A stretch of 64,000 bases of DNA from Cognatishimia sp. F0-27 (lineage in GTDB: Bacteria > Pseudomonadota > Alphaproteobacteria > Rhodobacterales > Rhodobacteraceae), in NCBI RefSeq assembly GCF_020667845.1, contig NZ_JAFMPQ010000004.1:62001-126000 (forward strand), read 5' to 3'. Below, piece by piece: positions 36,343 to 45,336 of this stretch; within the stretch, counting starts at the first letter, position 1; every line of letters begins with the position of its first letter. The notes under the pieces are model-generated. The model made no database searches. It was not told the origin of the DNA and was given only the letters and a program-made list of their open reading frames with translations. Both the position numbers and the translations under genes were made by a program.

Positions 36343-38415
36343 TCACCGGCGCCAGAGATGGGCCTGCGAGGCAAATAATCCCTGAAGCTTGGACAGAATA
36401 CGATTGAACCGGCCGGGTTGTGGCAGCGTGCCGGTGGCAAGCCGCTCCACGATGACTTCGACCGGGCAGGCGAGCCCCGTGACCGGATCGTGATAGCGCG
36501 GGTAGTCGATCAGTGCTGCATGAACCAACGCTTCGAGCGAGGGGCGCGGTCCTGACAGCCGCCGCGCGGGGATCGGCCCGATGTCCCGCGTGAGCCCCCA
36601 GCCGGCGTAAAACGGCGCGCCCAAGGTTGTGACCGGCACACCCCGCAGCAATGCCTCGAAGCCGGCCAGCGAAGTCCATGTCCAGAGCTCGGACACCTGT
36701 TCAAAAAGCGGTGCAAGGGCGGTGTCCGCAAGGATGACATCCGCTGCGTTCGGTGACCCGAGCGCGCCGGGCCGCAGACCGGCCTCTACATCGGGATGGG
36801 GTTTGTAGAGAATGGTCGCACCGGGCCGTTCTGCGCGAACCCTGTCGAGAAGGGCGTCATTGGTCGCACCTGTGGGGGCGCCAAGCCGGATCGAAGCATC
36901 GTCCTCCACCTGCCCGGGCACCAAGATGACCGCTCGCGCGCTGTCCTGAGGTTTTGGGAAGCGGGGCTGGGCGGCATTGAGGTTGTACTTGGTCACGCCG
37001 CTGGTGCAGAGCGCGCGGATCAGCGCCCGGGCGCGCAGCGCCTGATCCGGGCGCAGGTCTTCGGCGCGCCGGGCAATGAGCTGTTCGAGCCGCGACGGGC
37101 GGGTGGGGTCGTAGTAAATCCCGAGGTCATCGCAAACCAGGCTCAACGGCGGCACAAGCGCCGCACCAAGGCCCGCTGACCGCAAGAACCCGTCTTCGAC
37201 GCGATGCAAGGCCGGTTCGCTTGCCGCGTCGCCGGGCGCCTTGTTTGCCCAAACCATCACGGAGCGCCCGCTGTCAGCGGCAAGGCGCCGCGCGTCGCTG
37301 AGCGGATCGGCGAAGCGGACCGGTTTTTCTGTGCCGAACACCGTTTGCAACGGGCGTCGCTTCCACAGACGCATACCGCTCGCAACCCAGCCGCCGCGGT
37401 CTTCGCGCCATGCGCGTGTCTGGGCGTCCAGCGTGTCCAGAACGTCTTCGAAACGGGCCAGGCGGTCGCGATACGGGTCGTACCAGGTCGGATAGAGGAT
37501 CATGGCCGCGGCGAAGAGCTGGCTGCGGGTGAGCGTGCGGCGGCGGCGGGGCAGGGGCTCTTCATCTTCTGTCAGGCCCCAACCCGCATAAAACGGATGG
37601 CCGAAGACGCGCGGTCTGTGTCCCGCGATGATGGCCTCGAAGCCGAGCTGGGAACTCAGCGTATAGACTGCGATTGCCCCGTCGAGCACTGATTTCGGGC
37701 TGGCCGGGCCGTCATAGATCGACACGAGGCCCTCGGCGTCCTCGGGACGAAAGTGGCCGGGCCTGTGACCGGCGCGGGTTTCGGGATGCGTCTTGATGAG
37801 GATGCGCGCATGCGGATTTTCCAACCGCGCGGTGGTCAGCATTTCGAGAAACCGCGCGCGGTCGCCGCGGGACGCGGTCACCGAGGCGTCACCTTGCGTC
37901 TGATCGACCACCAGCACATAGCCCGGCTCGGGCGTTTCGGCATCGAGCCGGGTTGCGCTGTATTTCGACAGATGGGTGGCTGCCATGCGCGCCATGCCGC
38001 CGCGCGCGCGGTCGAGCAGCGCGCTGTCATCCAGCGGATGTGTGGCAAGGAGCGTCTCGAGATCGCTCGGGCGGGTCGGGTCGAAATGCAGCCCCGTCTC
38101 GTCGATGAGCAATCCGAGAGGCTCGGAGCCGTTGCGGCCCGGATGCAACGACCTCAAGAACGGGTCTTCGATGCGGATTACGGGGACGGCGCGGCTTTCG
38201 CTGACGGTTTCTCCGCGGGCCGCGGTCGGAGCCGCGCCCCAGACGCCGATGGCGTCCGTGCTGTTGCCGGCAGGCAATCCCAACGTCACATGCCACCCGG
38301 CGAGATGCAGGATCCGGCGGATCCGCGTCTGTGTCAGGAAGCCGCCATTATAGACAAAAAGACGCCGGGACGTTTCCGCCCCGGCGCGACCCTGTCCCTC
38401 GGGTGTCAATGACAT
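36343..38415 (-). CDS. kpsC: Capsule export/linker protein KpsC (two tandem Kdo-transferase modules)
   Basis: The 690-residue protein has two homologous halves (about residues 15-340 and 350-670). Each contains a GLxxDxxGxxxDPTRPSxLE motif (LLIDETGLHFDPTRPSDLE; LVCDDLGIYYDPTRPSRLE), an IKTHPE/YKPHPD motif and a PFYAGWGLT motif. KpsC proteins add beta-Kdo residues to the phosphatidylglycerol terminus of group 2-type capsules in the cytoplasm. The ATG at 38415 is seven bases after the stop of the upstream lipoprotein gene, so the two are cotranscribed. The rest of the capsule system (KpsM, KpsT, KpsE) is not in the window. Confidence 0.93.
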   Translation of the reverse strand: MSLTPEGQGRAGAETSRRLFVYNGGFLTQTRIRRILHLAGWHVTLGLPAGNSTDAIGVWGAAPTAARGETVSESRAVPVIRIEDPFLRSLHPGRNGSEPLGLLIDETGLHFDPTRPSDLETLLATHPLDDSALLDRARGGMARMAATHLSKYSATRLDAETPEPGYVLVVDQTQGDASVTASRGDRARFLEMLTTARLENPHARILIKTHPETRAGHRPGHFRPEDAEGLVSIYDGPASPKSVLDGAIAVYTLSSQLGFEAIIAGHRPRVFGHPFYAGWGLTEDEEPLPRRRRTLTRSQLFAAAMILYPTWYDPYRDRLARFEDVLDTLDAQTRAWREDRGGWVASGMRLWKRRPLQTVFGTEKPVRFADPLSDARRLAADSGRSVMVWANKAPGDAASEPALHRVEDGFLRSAGLGAALVPPLSLVCDDLGIYYDPTRPSRLEQLIARRAEDLRPDQALRARALIRALCTSGVTKYNLNAAQPRFPKPQDSARAVILVPGQVEDDASIRLGAPTGATNDALLDRVRAERPGATILYKPHPDVEAGLRPGALGSPNAADVILADTALAPLFEQVSELWTWTSLAGFEALLRGVPVTTLGAPFYAGWGLTRDIGPIPARRLSGPRPSLEALVHAALIDYPRYHDPVTGLACPVEVIVERLATGTLPQPGRFNRILSKLQGLFASQAHLWRR

Positions 38416-38422
38416 GGGCGCG

Positions 38423-39586
38423 TCAACCGCCCGTGCTGCTGCCGCCGTCGAGCGCATCTGCGGCACCGGTGATCGTGGTCACCGCGCCCAGAGAGCCGGT
38501 CAACGCGGCGATGGTCTTGTCCCATTGCGTGAAAGGCGCTTCGGTGACGTAGAGTGTATCTTCATCCCGCACCACGAAATCCCGGGCGATGAACATGCCG
38601 TTCGGACGCGTCAGGTCGAGAACATAGATCAGGCGCTGCGCACCGATCAGGTCATTGCGTCCGAGAACCTGATTGGCGATCTCGGCCGGTTCGTTGCGGA
38701 AGATGAACACGCCCGTGGGGTCGGACGCGGTCGCGATCAGGCCGCCGACCTGGGCAATGGCTTCCACCGCCGAAAGCGTCTGGGATTCGAAAGGCACACG
38801 GGCCTGCGTTCCGGTCGCGCCAAGCGCGGTAAAGGCGCGCGTGTCCTCTTCGACAAGGATGCGATCCCCGCCGCGCAGGGCAATATCGAACGCCGGGTTC
38901 TCGTAGAGATCCTGAAACCAGATCTCGCCGCGATGGGTGCCGCGCAACACGGTGATCTGAGCGATTTCCGGCTCGATGGTCAGGCCACCGGCCCGGGCAA
39001 GCATGGCAGAAAGCGTGCGGGTGGGACGTTCGATGGCATACACGCCCTGTCCACCAACCGCGCCGACAAGACTGACGGTCGAGCCGTCTCCCGCCAGCCG
39101 TCGCACCTCGACCTGTGGGTCTGGGGTCTGGTCTTCGAGGCGGCGCGTGATGATGCGCCGCACCGCTTCGGGGGAATTGCCCGCGGCCTTGATCCGCCCG
39201 GCATAGGGCACGAAGATGAACCCGGAGCCATCGACCTGAACCTCTTCGAGGATCGTGGCGTTTGACGTTTCGCTGGCGAGCAGGCCGTCATCGACGTTTT
39301 CCCAGATTGTCAGGCCGAGCGTATCGCCGGGATTGATGATGTCGGATCCAACCACGCCTGCGTTGACAAACCCTTCGGCAAATCCGAGCGCGGGCACAAC
39401 GGCGGTGGCCCGTGTCACCCGGTCATTCACGGACACTACGAAGGCATCGCCCTGTTGCTGAACCGAACCCGCGTAGATTTCTTTCTTGGTCGGGCCGACT
39501 CGCGGCAACCCGCAAGACGCCACGAGCGATGCGGCAAGAACAAGCGCGACGGATCGCGCCCACCTTTTGGATGGGGTGTGTTTCAC
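38423..39586 (-). CDS. Outer-membrane polysaccharide export lipoprotein (Wza/KpsD/CtrA family)
   Basis: The 387-residue lipoprotein has a signal peptide ending in a lipobox (LVASCG, Cys25). The PES export domain (INPGDTLGLTIWENVDDGLL, VDGSGFIFVPYAGRIKAAGNSPEAVRR) is followed by two SLBB-like repeats, beginning near VSLVGAVGGQGVYAI and again near ALGATGTQARVPFESQ. These proteins form the outer-membrane channel through which capsule is exported. It lies directly upstream of kpsC in the same direction. The exact subgroup (Wza, KpsD, CtrA, BexD) is not decided by what I can see. Confidence 0.9.
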   Translation of the reverse strand: MKHTPSKRWARSVALVLAASLVASCGLPRVGPTKKEIYAGSVQQQGDAFVVSVNDRVTRATAVVPALGFAEGFVNAGVVGSDIINPGDTLGLTIWENVDDGLLASETSNATILEEVQVDGSGFIFVPYAGRIKAAGNSPEAVRRIITRRLEDQTPDPQVEVRRLAGDGSTVSLVGAVGGQGVYAIERPTRTLSAMLARAGGLTIEPEIAQITVLRGTHRGEIWFQDLYENPAFDIALRGGDRILVEEDTRAFTALGATGTQARVPFESQTLSAVEAIAQVGGLIATASDPTGVFIFRNEPAEIANQVLGRNDLIGAQRLIYVLDLTRPNGMFIARDFVVRDEDTLYVTEAPFTQWDKTIAALTGSLGAVTTITGAADALDGGSSTGG

Positions 39587-40019
39587 GGCTCGGTCTCCTC
39601 GACCTTTTCGGTCGTCTGCCTCAGAGAGTCTTTTTATTTGGTCGTCATTTTTTTTAGCTCTTTGTCGGGCGGCCTGACGCCCCGAGATGATCCCGCATGA
39701 CGGAATTCACCTGAGCTTTGACTGTCAAGCTATCGTCGATACGTGCAAAAAGCCAGTTCGTCGCGCTCTCGGCGCGTTTGGCTGGCTTGCAAGTGTTGCG
39801 GACAGGCCGCGATTGGGCCGGGCCGCAGGCCGAATTGGCTACATATGGGGGATAGCGGTTTTGACGCCCCTAGAGACTGCCGGGGTGATCTGTGGGCGAG
39901 CGGGTGTTCTGGCGCCCCGCAGAACCGTTGCCTGGATCAGGCAGGGCGCATGGACCGGGGTGCCTCCGGCGCCGGGAAGGGCACCAGCACCGGCGCATGT
40001 CTACAGGAGCCCGGGCGCG
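39587..40019. promoter_or_regulatory. Intergenic region between kpsS and the export lipoprotein gene
   Basis: The gap of 433 bases should hold the promoter of the lipoprotein-kpsC pair. TTGAC-T-GTCAA at 39718-39728 is a perfect 11-bp palindrome inside a longer near-palindrome. AAGCCAG (39750-39756) and CTGGCTT (39782-39788), with an inner CGCGC/GCGCG pair, form a long hairpin. An A/T-rich patch with a run of eight T lies at about 39627-39660, close to the gene start. I see no gene in it. Confidence 0.5.
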
Positions 40020-41414
40020 CTAGGACTTGGCCACCGACACGCGCGCGCCGCCGACAAGCGTGAGATGCCGCGCGGTCGTGCCCGGTTCGCCGACCAGCGC
40101 ATCGTAGGGATCTTCGGCCCGCAGCATGAGATCGACGACATCCCGCAACAGCTGTCGTCTGCCTCGGGCCGAATAGAATCCGCCCGGCCGTTGACTGGTC
40201 TCCAGCAGGTAACGCCGATAGTCGCGATAGGCGCTCATGTCCGGCGGATCGGGATGGGCGAAGAAATTCGCGAGCGGCTGCGCGGAGACAAGCTCCGGTT
40301 TCCCGTAGACCGCGCGGCCGAAGATCTTGAGCGGCAGGCCGCGCCAGAGCACTTGCTGCCCGGCTGTGGAGTTGATTGTCACGGCTCCATGCGCGCTGTC
40401 GAGAAGGGCGGCGAGTTTGCCGCCGCGCAGGTAATGCACGCGGTCGGCGATCCCGCAGGCACGCGCCGCGCGCTTGATGGCGCGGCGCTGATTGATGCGC
40501 CCATCCTCAAGCGGGTGAGCCTTGAAGACAAGGTGGTGATGCGCCGGAGCGCCCCGCGCGAACCCGTCCACCACGGTCTCGATGAACGCGTTCATCGAGC
40601 CAAAGGGCGAGTGACGCTGCACGCTTGGGTCGTGTTCGAGCTGCAGCAGGGCGACGTGGTAGGGATAGCCACCCCGGTGGATGCGGAACGTTGCGGCGAC
40701 CCGCAGAATCCACATCGCCGGCATGGTCAGGATCGTCCGCAGATAAAGCAGGAATTCGCGGAACACGGACAGGTCGCGATGCGGTTTGAAGTTGCGATAG
40801 CTTCCGTTCAGAGCCATCACAAACCAATGATAGAGCGCGCCGTAAAAGATGTGCTCGCGCATATCGCCCCAATGTGCCGGGGGCAGCGGCGCTTCCTCGT
40901 CGGACTGCGCAAGTGCTGCGCGCATCTCGGTGATCTGCGTTCGCATCAGCCGGGAGTGCCCGTTTGAGCCGTTCCGCTCATAGGTCACCCAGTACGGGCG
41001 CATATAGCCTTCTTCAAAGACGTGGATTGTAAGCCCACGCGCCTTGGCGCGCGCAATCGCCGTGGCATGGATCGGGCGGACATCGCCGTATAGCACCAGA
41101 TCGGTCGCGCCGGTTTCCGTGATGATCTGCGTGAAGCGGTCAGGCCATTCCTCTGCGCGGCCTTGAAAGGGAATATACCGGGACTTCCGACGCCAGAACA
41201 TGGCGTCTCCGGCATTGAACCCAACCCGCCAGACGTCACACCCGCCCTGACGCAGCATCGCGCCAAGTTGGTCGAAAAACGGGCCATGCGGCCCTTGCAG
41301 CAAGAGAAAGCACCGTCTTTCGCGCGAAGGCATGCGCCGTGTGCAGGCCGTTGGCCACGGCATATCAACGGGCACGGCATCGGACAGACAGGGAGAGGCG
41401 GTTGCGTCATCCAT
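40020..41414 (-). CDS. kpsS: Capsule Kdo-transferase KpsS
   Basis: The 464-residue protein belongs to the KpsS/LipB capsule family. It has RRCFLLLQGPHGPFFDQLGAMLRQGG near the N terminus, VLYGDVRPIHATAIARAKARGLTIHVFEEGYMRPYWVT, KAHPLEDGRINQ, and the late VTINSTAGQQVLWRGLPLKIFGRAVY. KpsS adds the first Kdo to phosphatidylglycerol, on which KpsC extends the linker. The N-terminal 27 residues before MPSRERR are not conserved, so translation may start at 41333 instead of 41414. It is divergent from ribE across 125 bases and separated from the export lipoprotein gene by 433 bases. Confidence 0.9.
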   Translation of the reverse strand: MDDATASPCLSDAVPVDMPWPTACTRRMPSRERRCFLLLQGPHGPFFDQLGAMLRQGGCDVWRVGFNAGDAMFWRRKSRYIPFQGRAEEWPDRFTQIITETGATDLVLYGDVRPIHATAIARAKARGLTIHVFEEGYMRPYWVTYERNGSNGHSRLMRTQITEMRAALAQSDEEAPLPPAHWGDMREHIFYGALYHWFVMALNGSYRNFKPHRDLSVFREFLLYLRTILTMPAMWILRVAATFRIHRGGYPYHVALLQLEHDPSVQRHSPFGSMNAFIETVVDGFARGAPAHHHLVFKAHPLEDGRINQRRAIKRAARACGIADRVHYLRGGKLAALLDSAHGAVTINSTAGQQVLWRGLPLKIFGRAVYGKPELVSAQPLANFFAHPDPPDMSAYRDYRRYLLETSQRPGGFYSARGRRQLLRDVVDLMLRAEDPYDALVGEPGTTARHLTLVGGARVSVAKS

Positions 41415-41539
41415 ACCGCCGGTCTACATCGAACTGGTTACCGAAATGCTACCTGCGCAAGGGCAGGCAGCCGGTTCACGCCTCGGGATTGCCGATCTCG
41501 ACACCCAGAACACGCGCCACGCTGGAGGAATGCCACGCC

Positions 41540-42127
41540 ATGTTTACCGGTATTGTCACCGATATGGGCGAAATCCGCGCCCTTGAGAAGCGGGGCGATC
41601 TGCGCGCACGCATTGCCACAGGCTACGACACGGCCACGATCGATATCGGTGCCTCCATCGCGTGTGACGGTGTCTGCCTGACGGCGGTGGCCTTGGGGCC
41701 GGATTGGTTCGAGGTCGAAATCAGCGCGGAAACCGTTTCAAAGACCAATCTGGACAGTTGGGCGGAGGGCCGCAGGGTCAATCTTGAACGGGCACTCAAG
41801 GTCGGCGACGAGCTTGGCGGTCACATCGTTTCTGGTCATGTGGATGGCGTCGCCGCGCTGGTTGCCATGCAGGATGAAGGCGACAGCACGCGGGTCACGC
41901 TGGAGGCGCCGGAGGCCTTGGCGAGGTATATCGCGCCGAAAGGATCGGTGGCGCTCAACGGCACCTCTTTGACAGTGAACGAGGTGGATGGGTGCCGGTT
42001 TGGGATCAATTTCATTCCGCACACCAAGGCTGTGACCACCTGGGGGCAAAGCGTCGTTGGGGACCGTGTCAATCTCGAGATCGATACGTTGGCCCGCTAT
42101 GTGGCCCGACTGCGCGCGTTTGATTGA
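41540..42127 (+). CDS. ribE: Riboflavin synthase (alpha chain)
   Basis: The 195-residue enzyme dismutates two 6,7-dimethyl-8-ribityllumazine molecules to riboflavin. It begins with the invariant MFTGIV and has two homologous halves (N-terminal GASIACDGVCLTAVAL; C-terminal GSVALNGTSLTVNEV), plus GGHIVSGHVDG. GGAGGA ten bases upstream supports the ATG at 41540. In many relatives it directly follows ribD; here the capsule genes separate the two, and ribB/ribA and ribH are not nearby. Confidence 0.95.
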   Translation: MFTGIVTDMGEIRALEKRGDLRARIATGYDTATIDIGASIACDGVCLTAVALGPDWFEVEISAETVSKTNLDSWAEGRRVNLERALKVGDELGGHIVSGHVDGVAALVAMQDEGDSTRVTLEAPEALARYIAPKGSVALNGTSLTVNEVDGCRFGINFIPHTKAVTTWGQSVVGDRVNLEIDTLARYVARLRAFD

Positions 42128-42257
42128 TCCAATTTTCGCGACAGGTCCACGACCGGCGCGATGGGTGACAATGTGTCCGCAGCGCGGGGCAGCAGCGCGG
42201 GGCAGCAAGGGGCCGGAAGAGAGCATTGTGAACCACCGCATGCGCGCCCGCGGCTGC

Positions 42258-43316
42258 TCATTCCGCCGGCAGGAAGCCCTCGATCAACTGACGCAATCCA
42301 AGCGCGGCCCCGGCAAAGATGGCCAGAAACGTGAGCGGTGCGGAGAACGCGAGCACCGAAAAAGCGGTCAGCCCCTGACCGATTGAGCAGCCGATCGCAA
42401 TAACGGCGCCGCCCCCCATGAGGGCCGCTCCGATGATCTGGCGGCGCAGTTCGCGGGGGTCTTCGCAGGCCTCCCAGCGGAAATGGCCCTTGATCAGCGA
42501 GCCGATGAACGCGCCGAACCAGACGCCCGCCACTGATCCGACGGCAAAGGAGATCGGACGCGCGGAGCCGGTCATCCACCACAGGATCGATTCTCCGAGC
42601 GGTGCCGCGAAGGAATGTGAAACCACCGGCAGCGCGTCGAATCCGGTGCGTGCGACCCAGGCCGTTCCGGCCCAGCCAACCAGCACGCCAAGCCCGACGA
42701 CCACCCCCCAGAACACGGTCTGAGGCTTTTTCCAGAGCGGGCGATGCATGCCGACCACGGCAAGGATCAGGAGCCCGATGCCAATCCCGATGGGGTAGGG
42801 GGAGAGCCCCGTCACCGCCGCGATCTGGTGGGCGATGCCGGGCGGGACCGGGCTTGTCATGGGCTCTTGTGGAAACACCGCCGCGCGCAGCGGGGCCAAA
42901 GGACCGGAGAGCACCACAAAGGTGGACACGCCCATCACGAGAACGATGACGAAGCTGCGCAGGTCTCCGCCGCCGAGCCGAGCAATCGCGCCATAGCCAC
43001 AATTGCCCGCCAGCGCCATGCCATAGCCAAACACCAAACCTCCCACGACCGAGGCCAGCGGCACCCATCCGATTGACAGATAGTAGGTTTCCGCACTGTC
43101 GAGGAACCCGGTTGCCATCAGGGAGAAGGCGCCCGTCACGGCGGTGCCGATTGCGATGCCCCACATCCTGAGCCGGACGCTGGAGCCGCCGTAAAGCGCG
43201 TCTTCAATGGCGCCAAGGGTGCAAAACCGTCCCAATCTCGCGGCCAGCCCAAGAAGAACCCCGCCCATCAGGCCAAACAGCGCGACCCAGTGGTGTTCGG
43301 ACAATGCGTCGATCAT
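42258..43316 (-). CDS. soxT: YeeE/YedE-family sulfur transporter (SoxT-like)
   Basis: The 352-residue membrane protein has about nine to ten helices and the twice-repeated cysteine/glycine motifs of YeeE/YedE (AARLGRFCTLGAIEDAL; GLVFGYGMALAGNCGYGAIARL; a late AVIAIGCSIGQGLTAFSVLA). Family members import thiosulfate or related sulfur compounds through these cysteines. In Paracoccus a gene of this family, soxT, sits beside soxRS, which fits the context here. It is on the same strand as soxR, 264 bases downstream of it and beyond a possible terminator. Confidence 0.88.
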   Translation of the reverse strand: MIDALSEHHWVALFGLMGGVLLGLAARLGRFCTLGAIEDALYGGSSVRLRMWGIAIGTAVTGAFSLMATGFLDSAETYYLSIGWVPLASVVGGLVFGYGMALAGNCGYGAIARLGGGDLRSFVIVLVMGVSTFVVLSGPLAPLRAAVFPQEPMTSPVPPGIAHQIAAVTGLSPYPIGIGIGLLILAVVGMHRPLWKKPQTVFWGVVVGLGVLVGWAGTAWVARTGFDALPVVSHSFAAPLGESILWWMTGSARPISFAVGSVAGVWFGAFIGSLIKGHFRWEACEDPRELRRQIIGAALMGGGAVIAIGCSIGQGLTAFSVLAFSAPLTFLAIFAGAALGLRQLIEGFLPAE

Positions 43317-43540
43317 GGTTTATCCCCCCAACGATTGCGCCACTCCCAGACAGCAACCGTATCCCGATGATGCGCAAGCATTCGGCATTTGGCAACTGTT
43401 TGCGATGAAGGGAGGCAGAATTGCCCGATGCTGGCGTCGGTGTCGTTGCGTTGGAGTGCCTGTGATCCGTCGCGATGCGTCAAGCAGGGGCGTCAAGCGC
43501 ATCAGCGTTGCCGGGCGGACCCGACCCTGTTCGAGACACG

Positions 43541-43573
43541 AAAAAGATGCCTCCGCTGCGCGCCCTCTGCATC
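43541..43573 (-). terminator. Possible terminator after soxR
   Basis: On the minus strand GATGC (43569-43573) pairs with GCATC (43546-43550), enclosing an inner CGC-rich stem, and is followed by TTTTT. It lies eight bases after the soxR stop. The outer stem is only five pairs, so efficiency is doubtful. It would separate soxSR from soxT. Confidence 0.45.
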
Positions 43574-43580
43574 GTGAGCC

Positions 43581-43949
43581 TTAGTCAGCGTCCTTGCAGA
43601 AGAGCTCGTAAACGCATTCGAGCATCTTGCGCGGGCGGTCATCGGCCAACCGGTAGTAAATCGCCTTGCCCTCCCTGCGCGGCACCACCAATCCTTCGAG
43701 CCGCAGGCGCGACAATTGCTGACTCACCGCCGCCTGACGGGCGGACAGCAGATCTTCAAGCTCGGTGACCGATTTCTCCCCGGTCACGAGGTGACACAGG
43801 ATCATGAGCCGGCCTTCATGGCTGATCGCCTTGAGAAAGCCGGAGGCCACTGTTGCCTTGTCCACGATCTTGTCGAGTTCCGCGTCGGTCATGTCCGACG
43901 TGATCACCGGCAGCGTCGAGCGCTCGTCTGTTTGCGCCTCAGTCCGCAT
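43581..43949 (-). CDS. soxR: ArsR-family repressor SoxR of sulfur oxidation genes
   Basis: The 122-residue protein has a winged helix-turn-helix (ISHEGRLMILCHLVTGEKSVTELEDLLSARQAAVSQQLSRLRLEGLVVPRREGKAIYY as a region). Two cysteines match the BigR/SoxR subgroup that senses sulfur species by cysteine chemistry: Cys in MILCHL, and Cys in the C-terminal LECVYELFCKDAD. It represses the sox genes and is released in the presence of thiosulfate in related bacteria. The start at 43949 (MRTEAQ) overlaps the end of soxS by 11 bases and has GAGAG upstream. Confidence 0.92.
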   Translation of the reverse strand: MRTEAQTDERSTLPVITSDMTDAELDKIVDKATVASGFLKAISHEGRLMILCHLVTGEKSVTELEDLLSARQAAVSQQLSRLRLEGLVVPRREGKAIYYRLADDRPRKMLECVYELFCKDAD

Positions 43950-44328
43950 TGGCGCTCTCATCCTGTGAGAAATCGGTGTGTTTGGAAAGCAGAGACGCAT
44001 AGACCGGCCAGAAGAAATCCTGTCCGACATAGCCTTCCATGCGGGCGATTTCCTGTCCGTCCTCAACGAGGATAAAGGTGGGTGTGAACGATACGCGCCG
44101 GTCATATGTCACACCGTCAGGCGGCCCGTCCCGCAGGTCGGCCTTGAGCAGCGGGGCAAAGCGGCCTTCGGCCGTGTTGGGGTAGGCGGGCCCAATTTCG
44201 TCTTCCCACGCGATACAATAGGAGCAGCCGGGCTGGTCGACCATCACCAAGCGGATCTCGGCCATGGCCATATCGGCCAGTGCGGCGGCAAGACTTGCGG
44301 CAATCATGATCGGGCGAAAGGCCGGCAT
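43939..44328 (-). CDS. soxS: Periplasmic thioredoxin-like protein SoxS
   Basis: The 129-residue protein has a signal peptide (MPAFRPIMIAASLAAALADMAMA) and a thioredoxin-like fold with the redox motif PGCSYC (Cys35, Cys38). SoxS keeps the carrier SoxYZ in its active reduced state in Paracoccus. The start at 44328 gives a complete signal peptide; a longer frame upstream is unlike the family, and an ATG at 44307 is an alternative. It is the first gene of the minus-strand soxSR unit, divergent from soxV. Confidence 0.9.
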   Translation of the reverse strand: MPAFRPIMIAASLAAALADMAMAEIRLVMVDQPGCSYCIAWEDEIGPAYPNTAEGRFAPLLKADLRDGPPDGVTYDRRVSFTPTFILVEDGQEIARMEGYVGQDFFWPVYASLLSKHTDFSQDESANAD

Positions 44329-44430
44329 GGTCCAACGACTCCTCGGATTGGTGGCCGCCAAGAGGCTGAAACACCGGGTGGTCAAAGCGCTGCGGCAATC
44401 GGCGATTGACGCGCTCGTTACGAACAACCT

Positions 44431-44451
44431 AATCTGAATATGTGAATGATA
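44431..44451. promoter_or_regulatory. Candidate SoxR operator between soxS and soxV
   Basis: The stretch contains ATCT-N8-GAAT (44432-44447) and the sequence TGTGAATGATA at 44441-44451, which recurs in reverse orientation at 48366-48376. It lies 20 bases before the soxV start and about 100 bases before soxS. SoxR of relatives is reported to bind this intergenic region. The palindrome here is degenerate on one side. Confidence 0.55.
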
Positions 44452-44470
44452 CAAGGAAAGCGCCCGACTC

Positions 44471-45208
44471 ATGTTCGACATTTCCTTTGCGGGGGCGTTT
44501 TTTGCCGGGCTTCTAAGCTTTTTGACCCCGTGTATCCTGCCAATGGTCCCGTTTTACCTCTGTTACATGGCCGGTTTGTCGATGCAGGAGCTGCGCGATG
44601 ATTCTGGCGTGGCACCCGGTGCGCAGAAACGGCTGGTCCTGTCGTCGATCTTCTTTGCGCTTGGTGTCACCACGATCTTCGTGCTGCTGGGCATGGGGGC
44701 GACCGCCGTGGGGCGCGTCTTTGCCGATTACATCGACAATCTGCGCTGGGTCGCAGCGGCGATCCTGACCCTGTTCGGTTTGCATTTCCTCGGTGTCGTC
44801 AAGGTTCCGCTGTTGTATCGAGAGGCGCGACTAGACGGACCGGCCGAGCCGAAAACCGCGTTTGGCGCCTACCTGATGGGGCTTGCGTTCGGCTTTGGCT
44901 GGACGCCCTGCGTTGGGCCCGCGCTCGCGTCGATCCTGATGATCGCGTCGGGCATGGGAGACATTTCGCGCGGCGGGCTGCTGCTGGCGTTCTACGGCAT
45001 CGGGATGACTGCACCGTTTGTCTTGGCGGCGCTGTTTTCAGGGCCGTTTCTGCGTTGGACCGCGCGTCATCGGTCCAAGCTGCAATATGCCGAGAAAGTC
45101 ATGGGCGTCATGTTGATCCTGTTTGCCGTTCTGATCGTGACCGGGTCCGTCAACGCGATCGGGCAATGGATGTTGGAGACATTTCCGGGATGGGTGTCTC
45201 TGAGTTAA
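44471..45208 (+). CDS. soxV: CcdA-type thiol transporter SoxV
   Basis: The 245-residue membrane protein has six helices and the CcdA/DsbD cysteine pair, FLTPCILP (Cys21) and GWTPCVGP (Cys147). It passes electrons from cytoplasmic thioredoxin across the membrane to the periplasmic thioredoxins SoxW and SoxS. AAGGAAAG about ten bases upstream supports the ATG at 44471. It is the first gene of the main sox operon, followed by soxW after 128 bases. Confidence 0.93.
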   Translation: MFDISFAGAFFAGLLSFLTPCILPMVPFYLCYMAGLSMQELRDDSGVAPGAQKRLVLSSIFFALGVTTIFVLLGMGATAVGRVFADYIDNLRWVAAAILTLFGLHFLGVVKVPLLYREARLDGPAEPKTAFGAYLMGLAFGFGWTPCVGPALASILMIASGMGDISRGGLLLAFYGIGMTAPFVLAALFSGPFLRWTARHRSKLQYAEKVMGVMLILFAVLIVTGSVNAIGQWMLETFPGWVSLS

Positions 45209-45336
45209 GCTTGCGATGGGCGGTTGGGGCTCGGTGCCGTTTTGCGGCAGGATCATGGGATGGCGGCCCATCTGCCGGACCGGCGTTTGATCGTGACAGA
45301 CAGACAGTCACACACACAGATGGAAGGGGAGACAAG

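Noticed and set aside
42160-42215. Short direct repeat CAGCGCGGGGCAG between ribE and soxT
   Set aside because: Two short copies in GC-rich sequence are easily due to chance and show no further structure.
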